Part shown: positions 20,000 through 28,818 of the stretch, in pieces
Numbering within the stretch: position 1 is the stretch's first letter
Layout: every line of letters starts with the position of its first letter
Assembly: GCA_022360315.1 (NCBI GenBank)
Contig: JAKSDA010000605.1
Coordinates: forward strand, 1 to 64,000
Direction of reading: 5' to 3'
Source: Pseudomonadota bacterium
GTDB lineage: Bacteria > Myxococcota_A > Polyangia > Haliangiales > Haliangiaceae
Length of the DNA: 64,000 nucleotides
Program-made: the position numbers and the translations under genes
The notes under the pieces: model-generated
Databases searched by the model: none
Seen by the model: the letters and a program-made list of their open reading frames with translations, nothing else
Told to the model about the DNA's origin: nothing

Positions 20000-21151
20000 T
20001 CACTCAGCGCCGAGCAGGGCCGCGTGATAGGAGCATGAGTACCCGTCGTTCACGACCTGGTGGTCGGTGAGGTACTCGACCACCACGTCTTTCTTTTGAT
20101 CGAGCCGATCGAGAGGGTTGCCACCGTTCTGGTCGATCTGCGCGAAGCGATTGACGAGTTCGGTCCAGTACGCCTCTTCGGCCGCGTCTTCTGTCCCGGC
20201 TGGCCACGAGCGATAACTGGCCCCACCGGACAACTCGAACCCCTGGCCAACCAGGCCGTAGCGAGTATTTTGCAGGGTATTGGCGATCGGCTCGAGCAGG
20301 AAATCGGGGATCGATTCGAAGAGCTCACCGAACTCGTCGTAGGCGGCGGGAAGAATCGGCACCCGGGCGATCAGGTCTTTTTGGTTGGCGATGCGAAACA
20401 ATCGGCCGGACAGCAGAGAATTGGCCTTGCCGGACCAGGCTTCGCTGCCGACTTTGGGCGCACCGGATGCGTAGACCACATCGACATCGATACCATCGGC
20501 GTGAAGACCGGCGGCCGCCAGCTGAGCGAGAGCAGCGCCGAGACTGTGGCCAAAAATCCACAACTTTTTGCCTGCTGCCACCCGAGCGGCAACCCGGTCG
20601 CGAATCTCTGCCCATTGCGGGGCCAACATGGTGCCGAAGCCGTGATGAACTTTTTCGCCGAGGGCAAAGCTTTCGGCAAAATCCCTGAGAAGAAAGTGGG
20701 CGTCGTAGATCCAGTTTTGGATCGAATCCGTGTGGCGAAAGGTGAGCAGGACCAGGTCGTCGGTTTCACTGATCATTGCACGCAGGTCGTGACGCCTGTC
20801 TTCAATGAATACGACGTCGCTCAACCCCCAGGTTTGGGCCGTGGTAGTAGCTTGGTTTTCCGAGCGCAGGGCGAGCAGAGAAATCCAGCTCAAGCTGAGC
20901 CCATGAGCCAGGCTAAAACGCTGTTCATGGGGGTTCAAATACAGGCTCGGTGGCTCCTGATTGCAGGTGTCCATCGACAAGGTGGCGACGAATTCACTCA
21001 CATTGGTCATCGGCCCATGACCCACATCAAGCAGGGAGTTTGGCGCGTCGTTTTCAGAGCTATCGTCCATCGTGCAAGCGGATCCACCGAGTAAAACCAC
21101 AAAGGCCAGAAAATAAATATATGGTCGCAGTGTGTTGGTTAGCGAGTTCAT
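20000..21151 (-). CDS. Class 3 lipase lipoprotein
   Basis: 383 residues from the ATG at 21151, which has AGGAGT seven bases upstream. The lipoprotein signal (YIYFLAFVVLLGGSAC) puts the acylated Cys at 26. The alpha/beta-hydrolase core contains the nucleophile elbow GHSLGAALAQ with Ser203, preceded by the conserved FRHTDSIQNWIYD (oxyanion side) region; the Asp and His of the triad are plausible in the C-terminal third (KDLIARVP, DHQVVNDGYSCSYH). These features fit the fungal-type lipase family (class 3) acting on triglycerides or phospholipids at the cell surface. Between the stop and the oxidoreductase terminator lie about 220 bases with no gene. Confidence 0.85.
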   Translation of the reverse strand: MNSLTNTLRPYIYFLAFVVLLGGSACTMDDSSENDAPNSLLDVGHGPMTNVSEFVATLSMDTCNQEPPSLYLNPHEQRFSLAHGLSLSWISLLALRSENQATTTAQTWGLSDVVFIEDRRHDLRAMISETDDLVLLTFRHTDSIQNWIYDAHFLLRDFAESFALGEKVHHGFGTMLAPQWAEIRDRVAARVAAGKKLWIFGHSLGAALAQLAAAGLHADGIDVDVVYASGAPKVGSEAWSGKANSLLSGRLFRIANQKDLIARVPILPAAYDEFGELFESIPDFLLEPIANTLQNTRYGLVGQGFELSGGASYRSWPAGTEDAAEEAYWTELVNRFAQIDQNGGNPLDRLDQKKDVVVEYLTDHQVVNDGYSCSYHAALLGAE

Positions 21152-21975
21152 TGACGTACTCCTGAGAAAGACGCCGCTGGAACCGGACAGACCAGCAGAA
21201 AGCAATTCACCGCATTGTGTTCTTCGTATCGACGCAAGAGCGGTACTGCGCCCGACAGTTGTTGCCGATCGGGTACTTGGCCATTCGGCGACACTAACCT
21301 CCCACAGGAGCGATTATCAAGCCTCATCAGACATGCAATCGAGCTGCGGAGCCTCATGGCTCATGATTCTGTGCGATCCGCGTTTTCAGCGACGTGCGTT
21401 GGTTTTTGTTACTGCAATTCTATGTTTGCGCTCATTGTGGGAGAAGCTGGATCGAGTTCAAGGACAATTGTGCGAAAAAGATGTCGTGCACGACCAAGGT
21501 TGATTTCGGATGAATATAGGTTCTCTTTGGCGGCAATCCGAGTACGTGGGCGGACACTGTAATCCCGGAATTCGACACTCGGCCGTGACCATGCGCAAAG
21601 GCCCTCAGCGTGTGACTCCGAGCAGCGATCGAGCCAGTCCAGGTCGCGGCGGATCACGCGGGAATAAAACCAACCGGCTGCGAGAGGTCTTCAGTTCAAC
21701 AGCACAGCGTCACGCGAAGAGGCAATTGCTGGCCGGGTCGCAGTGCAATAGCTTGCCCGGCTTCTGCCCGGCCAGGCAGAGTGTGAGCCGGTCAGTCCCG
21801 GTTCTTTGCAGCATGCGATCGCGTCCTTTGCAGCGTGCGATCGCGGTTTTGGTCGATAGGACCGTTTATTGGTCGAATTTACCATGATTTTGAAGGGTTA
21901 CTGGAATCGCTGGATCAAAAGTTGCTAGGTCTTGCGGCATATGCAATTCGACTACGCTTTTTCGGAGAGTTATAT
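21152..21975. other. Long divergent promoter region (820 bases)
   Basis: No gene recognised. It separates the lipase from the lipoprotein operon and becomes AT-richer toward the operon. It contains a phased 20-base direct repeat (listed separately). Confidence 0.5.
21804..21845. repeat. Two 20-base direct repeats spaced 22 bases, possible operator
   Basis: CTTTGCAGCATGCGATCGCG (21804-21823) and a copy with one change (A to G) at 21826-21845. Start-to-start spacing is 22 bases, about two helical turns, and each copy contains the palindrome GCGATCGC. They lie 130 bases before the start of the lipoprotein operon, a plausible activator or repressor position. Confidence 0.6.
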
Positions 21976-24081
21976 ATGCGCGCTCAACCCAAACTTGTCA
22001 CACTAGTGACCACTGGACTAGCCATTGTGGGGGGGTGTGTAAGGGGATCCGCTCCAGAGATCGAACCACTGGGCGATCAGATTGCTCAGGTCGGCATTGA
22101 GCTAACTGTTCCGATCGTGGCCACTGACCGCGATGGTGATGTTCTTTCGTTTGATTTTTTTACCGACATACCCAATGTGCGCAAGCGAGCCTCGATGACT
22201 CGTACGCCCAGCGGCACGGGTTTGTTTCGCTGGACTCCCCTGGCCGCGGATGTCGGTGTGTGGCCGATCGACTTCATCGTCGATGACGGCGCGCGTCGAG
22301 AGATCGTCACCATCCAGATCGAGGTGCGTTCTGCAGTCGGGGAGCAGAGTGCGCCGGTATTTCGCAAGCCGCTGGGTACGGGCAGTACGCTCGATTTTGC
22401 GACACGGCAGTGCATCGAGATCGACATTCAGATCGAGGATCAGGATTCGACCTCGGTGATTCTCACTCAGGAGGAGCCGCTCATTGCCGGGGCGACATTG
22501 TCCAGCACGGGTGGGCTCACGGGTACGTGGACATGGTGCCCATCCAAGGAGCAGCGAGCTGGCGACGAGGCTCGGTTTCGGTTGGTTTTGAGTGCTGATG
22601 ATTTGACCAATTCCAAGACTGTCAAGAACTATCTGGTGGTGTTGCGCCGAGACAGCAAGCCCGGCTGTCCGGGCGCTGCTCCGGCGGTGTCTCATGTGCC
22701 CCAGGACCAGAGCACGCTGGTCGGCTTGACCATGTCGGCTGAAATTTCGGACGACGTCGGTCTCAAGCACGACCCGCTTCTCTACTACAGTCTGGAACCG
22801 GTTGCCTCACCTCCTGATCTGACCCGCATGACCCAGGTGTGCATGCAACTGGCCGGGGGCGACACGACCCAGGGGACCTATACCGCCGAGGTGCCCAACC
22901 CGGTGGCCAGTGGCCAGGCGGGCGATACCGCGACCGTGTATTACGTCATCGTTGCCAACGATAACGACGATCTTGACAGCGATTGCGACCACGAGACGCA
23001 AGCCCCGGCTTCGGGGGTCTTCGAGATGACCGTGACCAACCCGGGTGGCAGCGGTGGCGCCGCTATATGCGAGGCCTGCACCGACGACGTTCAGTGCGGC
23101 GACACCGACGATCTAGACGATCTATGTGTCCGCGTCGGGGTTGCGGCCGATACGTTCTGTCTGCAGGGTTGTACTGCCGACACCGATTGTCCGACTCACT
23201 TTGTGTGCTCGTCTGATCCGATCGAGTCGGTCAGCGGCGTATCGGCACGTCAATGCGTGCCCAACTCCAACGACTGCTCCGATCCCAGCGGCACCATCTG
23301 TCGCGACGATAGTCTGGAAAACAACGACAATATGACCCAAGCCGAGGCCAATCCCGCGCTGGCTGCGGGAACGTATGAATTGGTCAGCTGTCCGGCTCAA
23401 TCCGGTGACGATGAGGACTGGTACACGATCGAATTGACCGGCCAGGCTCAGGTGACCGCGACTCTCGAAGGGGGCACCGGGTCCGACCTGGATCTGTGGC
23501 TCTATAATGCCGCCGGGGTCAAACTCGACAAATCGGTGTCGCTGACCTCGTCCGAGTCGGTCGGTGGTTGCCTGGACGCCGGTACGTACTACATCCGGGT
23601 CAACGCCATCGGCCAGGCCGAGAATGCCTACACGCTGACCTATACCGAGGAGGTGGGCGGCTGCACGCCCACCTGTACCGACGACAGCAGCGAGGACGAC
23701 GACAGCCGGAGCCAGGCGCGTTACGCCGATATCGTGCCCGATCCCTTCGTATCCCAGGGCAATGCCATCTGCGCCGGCGACGACGATTGGTACAAGGTGT
23801 ACCTCTACTCGGGAGAGACCTTGACTGTCGATCTCACTCATACTCACGTGGATGGCGATCTCGACCTTCACTTTTACAACAGCGCCGGAACCGATCTGAC
23901 TCCCTGTTCCGAGGCCGATCCTTCGACTTGCTCGGTCAGCCACGGTCAGAGCACGACCGACAACGAGCATTTTGTGTACACAGTTCCAGCGGGCTGCGTG
24001 TTGTTTCCGTGTACGTTTTACGTGGTTGTACACGGATGGCGCGGCGCGGAGAACAACTACGATCTCAGAATCGAGCTGTGA
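21976..24081 (+). CDS. Lipoprotein with Ig-like and two PPC domains
   Basis: 701 residues from the ATG at 21976 (GGAGAG seven bases upstream). The lipobox LAIVGGC is at about 15-21. Two Ig/cadherin-like modules follow (about 30-130 and 135-230: GDQIAQVGIELTVPIVATDRDGD, then a similar second copy), then a module of about 100 residues. A Cys-rich stretch (about 355-435, DDVQCGDTDDLDD, TDCPTHFVC) precedes two pre-peptidase C-terminal (PPC) domains at about 455-555 and 570-700, both with the DDWYxxxL and DLDLxxYNxAG signatures. No catalytic domain is visible. It is probably a surface adhesin or scaffold and is expressed with the following zincin-like lipoprotein, whose start is three bases after this stop. 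Confidence 0.75.
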   Translation: MRAQPKLVTLVTTGLAIVGGCVRGSAPEIEPLGDQIAQVGIELTVPIVATDRDGDVLSFDFFTDIPNVRKRASMTRTPSGTGLFRWTPLAADVGVWPIDFIVDDGARREIVTIQIEVRSAVGEQSAPVFRKPLGTGSTLDFATRQCIEIDIQIEDQDSTSVILTQEEPLIAGATLSSTGGLTGTWTWCPSKEQRAGDEARFRLVLSADDLTNSKTVKNYLVVLRRDSKPGCPGAAPAVSHVPQDQSTLVGLTMSAEISDDVGLKHDPLLYYSLEPVASPPDLTRMTQVCMQLAGGDTTQGTYTAEVPNPVASGQAGDTATVYYVIVANDNDDLDSDCDHETQAPASGVFEMTVTNPGGSGGAAICEACTDDVQCGDTDDLDDLCVRVGVAADTFCLQGCTADTDCPTHFVCSSDPIESVSGVSARQCVPNSNDCSDPSGTICRDDSLENNDNMTQAEANPALAAGTYELVSCPAQSGDDEDWYTIELTGQAQVTATLEGGTGSDLDLWLYNAAGVKLDKSVSLTSSESVGGCLDAGTYYIRVNAIGQAENAYTLTYTEEVGGCTPTCTDDSSEDDDSRSQARYADIVPDPFVSQGNAICAGDDDWYKVYLYSGETLTVDLTHTHVDGDLDLHFYNSAGTDLTPCSEADPSTCSVSHGQSTTDNEHFVYTVPAGCVLFPCTFYVVVHGWRGAENNYDLRIEL

Positions 24082-24084
24082 CTC

Positions 24085-26100
24085 ATGATTCCGTCAGAAA
24101 TCCGCTTCACATTTCTTGCCGGGACCCCCGGCCGCGGTCCGGGCCGACTCGTCCTGTTGCTCATAGTCGTGATTCTGACCAGCAGTTGTGCCACCTCGAC
24201 AGTCCCAGACGCCGGCATCGAGGGGCTCGAGCTGATCTCGGTCAATCCCGACACCGTGGTGCCCAACTCGACATTGGTGATCGAGGGCCGCTCGTTCGTG
24301 GGCGAGCCCTTTGCCACCAGCAAGTTGCGCCTGCGCGGTGTATACCGCCCCGACGTATTGAGTGAATTTGACGTCGACGTCGCGCTAACTGCGGAGTTCA
24401 TCGATTTTAACCAGCTCAATGCCTCTGCGGGCAGTGTTTTTTTCGCCGCATTGGAAAACCTGACCGGTGTATTCGACGGCGAGGCTGTTGTCGAGGTGCT
24501 CAGTGCGGTCAACGGCCGTACGTATACGACCGCACCGCTACCGGTCGAGATCAAGGTTTCGAGCGAACTTCCCCCCCGACTCGACAGGGTCGAAACCCAC
24601 GGCGACCTCATCTTTGTCAATGACCGGATCGAGGTCTCGGGAGATGGCCTGCTATTGGGCGGAGGCGAGGGCACTACCTTTGCCGTGGTGAGCGGCACCT
24701 ATCTGCCCGAAGGCGCGACCGAAGAGCGGGTGATCGGCCCGGTTGAAGTGCCCATCACTCCGGCCTCGCGTTTTGACCGCAGCCGGGGTCACTTCGAATT
24801 CTCGCCGACCATTGTCGGCATTCTGCCCGGTCACTTCGACGGGGAGGTCTTTTTGCGCAATCGCCACGCGGGCAGAGCGACCCCCGAGTCATCGGCGGCG
24901 CCGGTGAGCTACAACATGATCCGGCCGACCATTTTCGCGGTGAGTACGCGAGAGGCGAGTTTGGGCCAATACGTCTCGGTCGAGGGCGGCGGTTTTGTCG
25001 GCCGGGTTGCCGAGGCCAGCACGACCATACGCCTGCAGGGTACCTATACGCCGAGAGGAGCGGCCCAGGGCGAGCTGGTCGATATCGAGTTGATCCCCGA
25101 GTTTGCCTCGGGCGGGCTGGTCCGGTACGTCATGAGCGAGGATGATGTGCTGGGCAAGGCAGTCAATCTGCGCCGCGAGTCCGGCGATTTCTACGGTCAG
25201 GTCACGCCGATCATCTCGTACCAGGACGACACGGTTATCGGCGACCCAGTGTTCATGGCACTGGCGGTCGGGTTGATCAAGCAGGTTGTCTATCTGAACT
25301 TTCAGATCTCCTACGTGGAGAGCTTGCGACGTTTCGGCCTGCGCGCCATGGACTCGCGTATACGCGAGATGGTGGCGGAACATGTGCGGCACGCTTTTGT
25401 CGGGCTCAATGTCGAGGTTCGGCGCGAGGAGCCGGACGATTTTGCGCTCTATTCTGTGGTCGACATCGCCGGGCCCGACCCCAATGGACTCGGCTTGCTC
25501 GGTTACGACAATGCTCCCGGCAAGGACGTCGACAACGAGCGACTGGCCGATCGCATTGGCGGCGTCAATGCCACCCAGCTGGAGAACGGTCTGCCCGGGT
25601 ACGGCGGGGTATTTATCGAATCGATGCTCGGCTTTTCCGCAGATCCCGGCGGTGTGGCCGAAAAATTGCCCGTTGCCGATCCGCTCTTCGACGCCATTTT
25701 CGATCCGTTCCGCCCCGACCGCGGCGGCTCGCCGGTGGTGGCCGCCGATCTGGACGACGGTGTGATCAGGCTAGCCGATCCCGGTATCTGCCCGGCGTCG
25801 GAGCGATCCGAGCAGATCGCATGTGCGGTATGGGCACTCGGCTCGCTGATCGCGAATACGGTGAGTCACGAGATCGGCCATTCGCTCGGCCTGGCCAATC
25901 CCAGTGGCGAGGGGGTTCACAATCCCGGCGATCAGGTTGGCCGCTTGATGGACGCCGGCTCGAAGCGTCCGTTTGCCGAGCGTGCCCAGCTCGACGGTCA
26001 GGGACCGGCCCGTTTCTGCGTCGAGGAGTACGAGTATTTGCGCGAGATTTTGCCGACCGAGCAGAAACCCGTCCCATTGCTCCGGCCATCTTGCCAGTAA
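24085..26100 (+). CDS. TIG-domain lipoprotein with zincin-type metalloprotease motif
   Basis: 671 residues. The lipobox VILTSSC is near residue 34. Three IPT/TIG-like domains follow (about 45-150, 165-275, 280-390; phrases such as SVNPDTVVPNSTLVIEGRSF, VSTREASLGQYVSVEGGGF). The C-terminal part contains HEIGHSLGLAN at 595-605 and GRLMD shortly after, which resemble the HExxHxxGxx zinc site and Met-turn of metzincins. The third ligand position has Asn instead of His; the His in EGVHNPGD a few residues later may replace it. Likely a surface zinc protease. It is in an operon with the upstream PPC lipoprotein. Confidence 0.7.
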   Translation: MIPSEIRFTFLAGTPGRGPGRLVLLLIVVILTSSCATSTVPDAGIEGLELISVNPDTVVPNSTLVIEGRSFVGEPFATSKLRLRGVYRPDVLSEFDVDVALTAEFIDFNQLNASAGSVFFAALENLTGVFDGEAVVEVLSAVNGRTYTTAPLPVEIKVSSELPPRLDRVETHGDLIFVNDRIEVSGDGLLLGGGEGTTFAVVSGTYLPEGATEERVIGPVEVPITPASRFDRSRGHFEFSPTIVGILPGHFDGEVFLRNRHAGRATPESSAAPVSYNMIRPTIFAVSTREASLGQYVSVEGGGFVGRVAEASTTIRLQGTYTPRGAAQGELVDIELIPEFASGGLVRYVMSEDDVLGKAVNLRRESGDFYGQVTPIISYQDDTVIGDPVFMALAVGLIKQVVYLNFQISYVESLRRFGLRAMDSRIREMVAEHVRHAFVGLNVEVRREEPDDFALYSVVDIAGPDPNGLGLLGYDNAPGKDVDNERLADRIGGVNATQLENGLPGYGGVFIESMLGFSADPGGVAEKLPVADPLFDAIFDPFRPDRGGSPVVAADLDDGVIRLADPGICPASERSEQIACAVWALGSLIANTVSHEIGHSLGLANPSGEGVHNPGDQVGRLMDAGSKRPFAERAQLDGQGPARFCVEEYEYLREILPTEQKPVPLLRPSCQ

Positions 26101-26130
26101 GCGCATGGACTGGACGCCCGGGGTGTCCGG

Positions 26131-26529
26131 CTATTCGAGAAGTTGGAGCCGCGCGCGGATGTCGCCGACCTCGATGACTGCGGGGTCGGCGCTGCGGATA
26201 CCCCACGGCGTGGCGGTGTCGTGGGGGCATACATCGAAATAGACCGTCGTGGAGCCATCTGGATTGTGCCGGGAAACCGGCGTTCCGCACTGGCGGGGTG
26301 ACTCGGGCGGCACAGCGATGTCGCCGACGGGTGTGCGGGGAACGACGACGCGGCTCGGGCTGGCCCAACACGAGCTCTTGGCCATGCGGGCACGCAGGAC
26401 CATGGCCGAGCTGGCCACGGCCATGAACATCGCCAGTGCTGCCACCACCACGACGCCGAATCCGCTCGGCTGCTTCTGCGGCGGCAACACTTCTCGGGTG
26501 AGATTGTGGTGTGGAACGCGATCTGCCAT
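26131..26529 (-). CDS. Small membrane-anchored protein of unknown function
   Basis: 132 residues from the ATG at 26529. One membrane helix (about 23-45: GVVVVAALAMFMAVASSAMVL), then an exported domain with three Cys (SSCWASPS, PRQCGTP, FDVCPHD) and the phrase NPDGSTTVYFDVCPHDTATPWGIR. I do not recognise the family. It is divergent from the PEGA kinase, with 157 bases between starts, and converges on the zincin-like gene. Confidence 0.55.
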   Translation of the reverse strand: MADRVPHHNLTREVLPPQKQPSGFGVVVVAALAMFMAVASSAMVLRARMAKSSCWASPSRVVVPRTPVGDIAVPPESPRQCGTPVSRHNPDGSTTVYFDVCPHDTATPWGIRSADPAVIEVGDIRARLQLLE

Positions 26530-26672
26530 GAATGAATTGTAGCAGACCCCATGCACTTTGCGGGTCGGCGTTTTTGGCCCGATGTGGCCCGCCGGGCGGC
26601 AAAACCGGCGTGGCCGCTGCACTGCTCGAGTACTCGATCCGGATCCGCTCGTCGGATCGGGCTGAATAGTGG

Positions 26673-26678
26673 TATTCT
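26673..26678 (+). promoter_or_regulatory. Possible extended -10 element (TGG TATTCT) of the kinase gene
   Basis: TATTCT with TG one base upstream lies only eight bases before the GTG start at 26687. If used, the mRNA would be almost leaderless. No clear -35 is seen, and no Shine-Dalgarno precedes the GTG, which agrees with a leaderless start but does not prove it. Confidence 0.3.
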
Positions 26679-26686
26679 AGCCAGTA

Positions 26687-28612
26687 GTGGACAATACTAA
26701 GAAGACTCGGTTCGGTACTCCGCCGGTCAATTCTGCGCTGCCCGACCAGGGCCGTGGTGCAGTTCCCCAGGCTACGCCTGTCGACGACGGAACCGGCCCG
26801 ACGTTGGCTCAGTTTTCTACCGAGATGCCGCTGAACACTCCGGCGCCCATGGAGGCGATCCAGGCCGCGGCGGCGACTCCGCACGAGCTGGGACCGAATT
26901 TGCCAGCTGCCGGACAGCCGGTCTACACGTCGCCGCCCGATCCATATATCGGCCGAACCATCGCAGACCGGTATCACGTCCACAACAAGCTCGGCGAGGG
27001 TGGCATGGGGTCGGTCTATCTCGCCCAGCACATCACGCTTGAAAAGCAGGTGGCACTCAAGATCCTGCACCGAGAACTCGCCCGCAAGGCAGATCTGGTC
27101 CAGCGCTTTTTGCAGGAGGCCAAGGCCGCCTCTCGTATTCGCCACGAGAACGTCATCGACATAACCGATTTCGGCATTACTCCTGAAGGAGCGGTATTCT
27201 TTGCCATGGAGGTTCTCGAGGGGCGAGACCTCCACGATTTGATCGCCCGGGCCAAGTATGAGGATCGCATCATTCCATGGCAGCGATCGCGCAGCATTTT
27301 TTTGCAGATCTGTGCTGCGCTGTCTGCTGCGCACCACAAGGGCGTGATTCACCGCGATCTGAAGCCCGAGAATATCTATCTTGTCGAGTGGCTCGGCCAT
27401 CGTGATTTCGTCAAGCTGCTCGACTTTGGCATCGCCAAGCTGACCGAGGTTTCCGATCAGGATCGCAAGCTTACGCGGACCGGCATGTTGTTTGGAACTC
27501 CCGAGTACATGTCGCCCGAGCAAGCGCGCGGCGACAAGGTCGATGAGCGGGTCGACATTTACGCGATGGGCTGCATCTTGTATCAGCTCATCACCGGCAG
27601 CGTGCCATTTACTGCTGACAACTTCATGGGGATCTTGAGTCAGCATCTGACCGTGCCGCCGCCGGTGATTCCCGATGATCGACTGGCTGCAGTCCAAGCG
27701 CCGCCCGGTATCAACCAGGTTATTGGCAAGGCGTTGGCCAAGGAGCGCGAGCATCGATTTGCCTCGGTGGACGATATGGTGTCTGCGATTCACGCTCTGG
27801 AAGAGGGCGAGGACGGCGGCGGACAGGTAGTTCCCGTGGTCCAGGCGCCGTCTGACGGCATGCGCAAGCGCACCGAGTGGACTGGCCGTGTCGCCATGCC
27901 CGACACCGACATCGGCAGCGGCAAGCCGGCTCCCCCTGCGGCTCCGAGAAAGACCGGTCTGTGGATCGCGGCAGGTCTTATCGGAGCTGCAGCCATGTTG
28001 GCGATCGCCTTTGTCGCGATGGAGCAAGGGCAGGGACAGAACGCTGTGCAGCCGGTGACCGAGCAAGAGCAGACACCGGCGCAGACCGGGGTGAACACGG
28101 CTGCTGGCCCTGGCGATGACGCTCCGGTCAAGCCGTCGAGCGAGCCACCAGAGCCGACTGTGGCGACAACGGCGCGAGTCAGCGTGATTATCCGCAGCGA
28201 GCCGAGTGGAGCCAATGTGATCGACGAGCAGGGTGAGGTCGTGGGTGTGACCCCGCTCGATTTGACCATGCCGGTTTCCCGGCAAGCCCGGCGCTTTCGC
28301 CTGCAGCTACGCGGATTCGAGGACAACGTGGTCGAGTTTGCTGCCGACCGGGACATCGATACCTCGGTAACCTTCGACAAGGTGAAATCCGCCAGTCCGG
28401 TTCCGAGTCCACCTGTGCTATCCGAGTCGACCGAGCGGCAGAGCAGTGCTCCGGCCAGGGTTGATTCGAAGGCCAAAAAACCCCGGTCGCGGACCACGCG
28501 CGGGTCGACTGTACGCCAGTCGCGCAAGAGCGACAAGCGTCCCCGGGCAAAGCCTCCCGGCGAGCCCGATCCGTCCAGCGATCCCCAGCTCAAGAATCCG
28601 TTTCAGAAGTAG
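26687..28612 (+). CDS. Membrane Ser/Thr protein kinase with PEGA domain
   Basis: 641 residues. A disordered N-terminus (1-88) precedes a Hanks-type kinase domain (about 95-365): Gly loop GEGGMGSVY, catalytic Lys125 (VALKIL), HRDLKPEN at 222-229, DFG at 246-248, and activation segment GTPEYMSPEQARG. All key residues are present. A single membrane helix (about 425-447) is followed by a Pro/Glu linker and an extracytoplasmic PEGA domain (about 492-570), then a basic tail. This kinase-TM-PEGA order is common in myxobacteria; the PEGA part is thought to sense or bind the envelope. The start is GTG without a ribosome site. Its 3' end faces the hairpin array. Confidence 0.9.
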   Translation: MDNTKKTRFGTPPVNSALPDQGRGAVPQATPVDDGTGPTLAQFSTEMPLNTPAPMEAIQAAAATPHELGPNLPAAGQPVYTSPPDPYIGRTIADRYHVHNKLGEGGMGSVYLAQHITLEKQVALKILHRELARKADLVQRFLQEAKAASRIRHENVIDITDFGITPEGAVFFAMEVLEGRDLHDLIARAKYEDRIIPWQRSRSIFLQICAALSAAHHKGVIHRDLKPENIYLVEWLGHRDFVKLLDFGIAKLTEVSDQDRKLTRTGMLFGTPEYMSPEQARGDKVDERVDIYAMGCILYQLITGSVPFTADNFMGILSQHLTVPPPVIPDDRLAAVQAPPGINQVIGKALAKEREHRFASVDDMVSAIHALEEGEDGGGQVVPVVQAPSDGMRKRTEWTGRVAMPDTDIGSGKPAPPAAPRKTGLWIAAGLIGAAAMLAIAFVAMEQGQGQNAVQPVTEQEQTPAQTGVNTAAGPGDDAPVKPSSEPPEPTVATTARVSVIIRSEPSGANVIDEQGEVVGVTPLDLTMPVSRQARRFRLQLRGFEDNVVEFAADRDIDTSVTFDKVKSASPVPSPPVLSESTERQSSAPARVDSKAKKPRSRTTRGSTVRQSRKSDKRPRAKPPGEPDPSSDPQLKNPFQK

Positions 28613-28650
28613 CGCTGTTCAACTGCGCTGCGATGAACCGTTGAGCCGCA

Positions 28651-28688
28651 AAAAAAAATCGCGCTCTCGGTCGGGGAACCGAGAGCGC
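28651..28688 (-). terminator. Intrinsic terminator for the leftward CX4CH lipoprotein gene
   Basis: Read on the minus strand, an 11-bp perfect stem (28678-28688 with 28661-28671, loop TCCCCG) is followed by GA and a run of nine T (the A-run at 28650-28658 on the plus strand). It is also the last unit of the hairpin array. Confidence 0.75.
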
Positions 28689-28794
28689 GTCGGGGTTGCG
28701 CTTTTAATCGGGGAATCAAAAGCGCGGGGTTGCACTCTCAGTGGGGGAACTGAGAGCGCTCGAGCTGCGCTCCTGGTCAGGGTAAAAGGAGCGC
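28661..28794. repeat. Array of four tandem hairpins with conserved loop
   Basis: Four units of 28 bases, each an 11-base arm, a 6-base loop and an 11-base arm, begin at 28661, 28698, 28732 and 28767 (spacing 37, 34, 35). Loops are CGGGGA, CGGGGA, GGGGGA and CAGGGT. Arm outer ends are GCGC (or GCAC); inner arm sequences differ between units, yet each arm still pairs with its own partner (11, 10, 10 and 9 pairs). Linkers are GT- and G-rich. The array fills the gap between the kinase stop and the stop of the convergent lipoprotein gene. Confidence 0.85.
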
Positions 28795-28818
28795 TATGTA
28801 GGGCTGCCCTGCTCTAGC

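Noticed and set aside
25766-28285. Open frame of over 800 codons on the minus strand across the zincin-like 3' end and the PEGA kinase
   Set aside because: It is antisense to two clear genes, is rich in Arg, His and Ser as expected for a shadow frame in GC-rich DNA, and shows no domain.
28661-28794. Hairpin array considered as a CRISPR array
   Set aside because: Stem sequences vary and pair internally, loops are the constant part, and there are no spacers of constant length between identical repeats.
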